A stretch of DNA of 64,000 bases, taken from contig NZ_BLLG01000007.1 in the NCBI RefSeq assembly GCF_011766325.1, forward strand, positions 62,001-126,000, written 5' to 3'. Shown in pieces: positions 62,729 through 64,000 of this stretch (position 1 is its first letter; each line of letters opens with the position of its first letter). Origin of the DNA: Streptomyces pacificus. GTDB lineage: Bacteria; Actinomycetota; Actinomycetes; Streptomycetales; Streptomycetaceae. The notes below the pieces were generated by a model. That model was not told the origin of the DNA. It was given only the letters and a program-made list of their open reading frames with translations, and made no database searches. The position numbers were made by a program, and so were the translations under genes.

Positions 62729-62757
62729 AAGATATTTTCGCCTCTGGGGGCGGTCAA
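62729..62757 (-). promoter_or_regulatory. Promoter of RpiR-type regulator (leaderless)
   Basis: Minus strand TTGACC (62757-62752), a 17-base spacer, then TATCTT (62734-62729), a good HrdB-type promoter. Transcription should begin at or next to GTG 62722. Confidence 0.8.
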
Positions 62758-62856
62758 CCCCTGGCGCTTGTGCCGCGCAGGGCCCCAGGGCTGGTCGCCC
62801 TGCGGACCGTCGGATCGGCGTGAAGGCCACCCACCCGCACGGGTGACAATGACGGT

Positions 62857-63210
62857 ATGGACGGAGAACCACTTGAACAGGCGCTGCATGCCGCCCGCGC
62901 CCTCGTCCTCGCGGACCTCACCGCCAGTGACGTGGCGGACGCCGAGGTCGTCTCCCTCGTCGAGGAGGCGGTCGGGCAGCGCCGCTGGTGGGTCGGGCAG
63001 TGGCCGCAGGGCGCGGAGTACGTGGCCGGGCTGATCGCCCAGGACGTGCAGGACGCGCTGCTGGAGCGGTACGGGAGGTGGCCGCTGTGCCCGGTGTGCA
63101 CCTCGGGGGAGCCGCACGCGCTCGACGTGGAACCCGAGTTGGGCCCTGACCCGCAGTGGGTGTGCGGCAAGGCGGGCGTCGCGGTCGCGCCGGTCGGCGG
63201 GCTGCGGTGA
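62857..63210 (+). CDS. Hypothetical protein with CxxC motif
   Basis: 117 residues. Helical first half (EQALHAARALVLADLTASDV, VVSLVEEAVGQRRWWVGQWP), second half with WPLCPVCTSGEPHALDVEPE and WVCGKAG, where two or three Cys and a His could bind zinc. Family common in actinobacteria, function unknown. GACAAT lies six bases before ATG 62857, so it may be leaderless. It overlaps the next gene by 4 bases (GTGA). Confidence 0.82.
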   Translation: MDGEPLEQALHAARALVLADLTASDVADAEVVSLVEEAVGQRRWWVGQWPQGAEYVAGLIAQDVQDALLERYGRWPLCPVCTSGEPHALDVEPELGPDPQWVCGKAGVAVAPVGGLR

Positions 63211-63485
63211 CCCTCTACATCGACCCGCCGACCTGGCCGGGGCACGGGATGCTCTGGTCCCACCTGGTCAGCGACGTGTCGTTCGAGGAACTCCACCTCT
63301 TCGCCGGGTCGATCGGCTGCCCCGCCCGCGCCTTCGAGCGTGACCACTACGACGTGCCGGCCCACCGCTACGGGGACGCCGTGCGCGCGGGCGCGGTGGA
63401 GATCGGGTCGAAGGAACTGGTGGGGCGCCTCACCGAAGCGGGGCTGCGGCGGCGTAGGTACGGGGGCGGCGGGGGAGGCCGGTAA
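63207..63485 (+). CDS. DUF4031 protein
   Basis: 92 residues. TLYIDPPTWPGHGMLWSHLV, SDVSFEELHLFAGSIGCPAR, AFERDHYDVPAHRYGDAVRA, ending in a Gly/Arg-rich tail. Typical DUF4031, a small actinobacterial family with conserved Asp/His residues (IDPPxWPGHG, HYDVP) suggesting an enzyme; function not known. GTG 63207 overlaps the previous stop, so the pair is translationally coupled. Confidence 0.9.
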   Translation: MTLYIDPPTWPGHGMLWSHLVSDVSFEELHLFAGSIGCPARAFERDHYDVPAHRYGDAVRAGAVEIGSKELVGRLTEAGLRRRRYGGGGGGR

Positions 63486-63719
63486 GGCCGGCCGGGCCGC
63501 GTCCTCGCCCTGTGGCCGGGCGGCCGTTCGTCCGCCCCCGGGCCGGGCCGCCCGCTCGCACTCACTCCCGCGGTCGCCGGGGATGCTCGCTCCATGGCCG
63601 CGCCGTCTGCCGGCGCTCCGGCGCTCCGGCGGTCCGGCGTCCGGCGGTCGGCGCGGTCCCGTGGTCGGTGGGCTCCGGCGGTCGGCGCGGCCGGTGAAGG
63701 GTGCCGGGTGCCGGGTGCG

Positions 63720-64000
63720 TCAGACCGTCTCGCAGCGCGTCGGGCCGGCCTGGTGGCCGTCCCGTCCGCCGCGGGCAGGGACGGCCACCAGGCCGGCCCT
63801 GGGCGCCGGGGCCTTCCCCCTGCGCTCGAACAGCAGGGCCAGCGCGACCAGTCCGAGGGCGCCGGTGGTCATCGCCGCGCCCGCCCACGCCGTGGCGGCG
63901 AAGCCGAGGCCCGCGTCGATGACCGTGCCGCCGAGCCAGGGCCCGCTGGTGTTGCCGAGGTTGAACGCGGCGGTGGTCGTCGCGGCGGCCAGCGTGGGGG
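63720..64000 (-). CDS. MFS transporter, partial (5' end outside window)
   Basis: C-terminal 93 or so residues: FNLGNTSGPWLGGTVIDAGL, then helices GFAATAWAGAAMTTGALGLV and ALALLFERRGK, and a basic tail. The NTSGPWLGG loop is typical of DHA1 family exporters (CmlR/Cmx or arabinose-type). The stop is at 63720-63722. The tail is coded by one arm of a long inverted repeat. Confidence 0.85.
   Translation of the reverse strand, partial: PTLAAATTTAAFNLGNTSGPWLGGTVIDAGLGFAATAWAGAAMTTGALGLVALALLFERRGKAPAPRAGLVAVPARGGRDGHQAGPTRCETV
63742..63799 (-). terminator. 22-bp inverted repeat at MFS gene 3' end
   Basis: Perfect arms at 63742-63763 and 63778-63799, beginning GGGCCGGCCTGGTGGCCGTC and GGGACGGCCACCAGGCCGGC, with a 14-base loop. 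It lies before the stop codon, so the hairpin is within the coding end. Probably acts as terminator for the MFS gene. Confidence 0.7.

Overview
The window is 64 kb of a Streptomyces-type actinobacterial chromosome. The evidence is very high GC with strong third-position GC bias, frequent GTG starts, Streptomyces regulatory hallmarks (a PHO box, a DasR-type dre site, CIRCE elements, probable leaderless genes), and a gene order I recall from the streptomycete core chromosome: phoU/phoRP, carD-ispD-ispF, cysS-rlmB, msiK, cdgB, nagKA, otsAB, thrC, groEL2. The order is recalled, not checked against a database.

Layout. 1-5.6 kb: a partial MFS exporter behind a MarR-like operator, gpmA, a secreted tandem-repeat protein, a GNAT remnant, then divergent phoU and phoR-phoP around a PHO box. 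5.8-17.9 kb: a lipoprotein, carD, ispD-ispF (two steps of the MEP isoprenoid pathway), an F420/FMN-type oxidoreductase, cysS, rlmB, a DoxX-like membrane protein, a sugar nucleotidyltransferase and msiK. 18.0-28.0 kb: an integrated element beside tRNA-Thr(TGT). Its tyrosine integrase is broken by a frameshift and a stop codon. Behind it are an Xre-type repressor and an excisionase-like protein, then a tightly packed five-gene operon (unknown protein, HhH-GPD DNA glycosylase, B12-type radical SAM enzyme, dTMP-kinase-like kinase, NUDIX hydrolase). After these come a DUF397/Xre/ATPase regulatory triad, an ISL3 transposase fragment and a phage portal fragment. The cargo operon is intact while the mobility and virion genes are ruined, which makes it the most interesting part of the window.

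28-41 kb returns to core: secreted and hydrolase genes, an M1 aminopeptidase lipoprotein, TerD, ArfB, flavin reductase, the GAF-PAS-GGDEF cyclase CdgB, a CBM-like membrane protein, and the amino-sugar operon nagK-nagA with a PfkB kinase behind a DasR-like site. 41-46.6 kb holds compatible-solute genes (otsB, otsA, gpgS) and an unusual density of small tandem repeats, including a 29-unit octamer array. 46.7-51.3 kb: SAM-I riboswitch-thrC-ThiS-like carrier, cold-shock gene, and groEL2 behind four CIRCE half-sites. 51.4-56 kb: a PAS-SpoIIE phosphatase and a molybdenum-cofactor cluster (MoaD-MoaE fusion, a pterin dehydratase-like protein, moaA). 56-64 kb: DUF402, a DHA2-type MFS pump, a YunG-like protein, a PrmC-related methyltransferase, divergently regulated murQ/RpiR, two small linked genes and a second partial MFS exporter.

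Many genes show a TANNNT-like -10 box 6-7 bases before the start codon and no Shine-Dalgarno, so leaderless mRNAs appear common here. Family assignments come from motif recognition in translated sequence; no database search was run.
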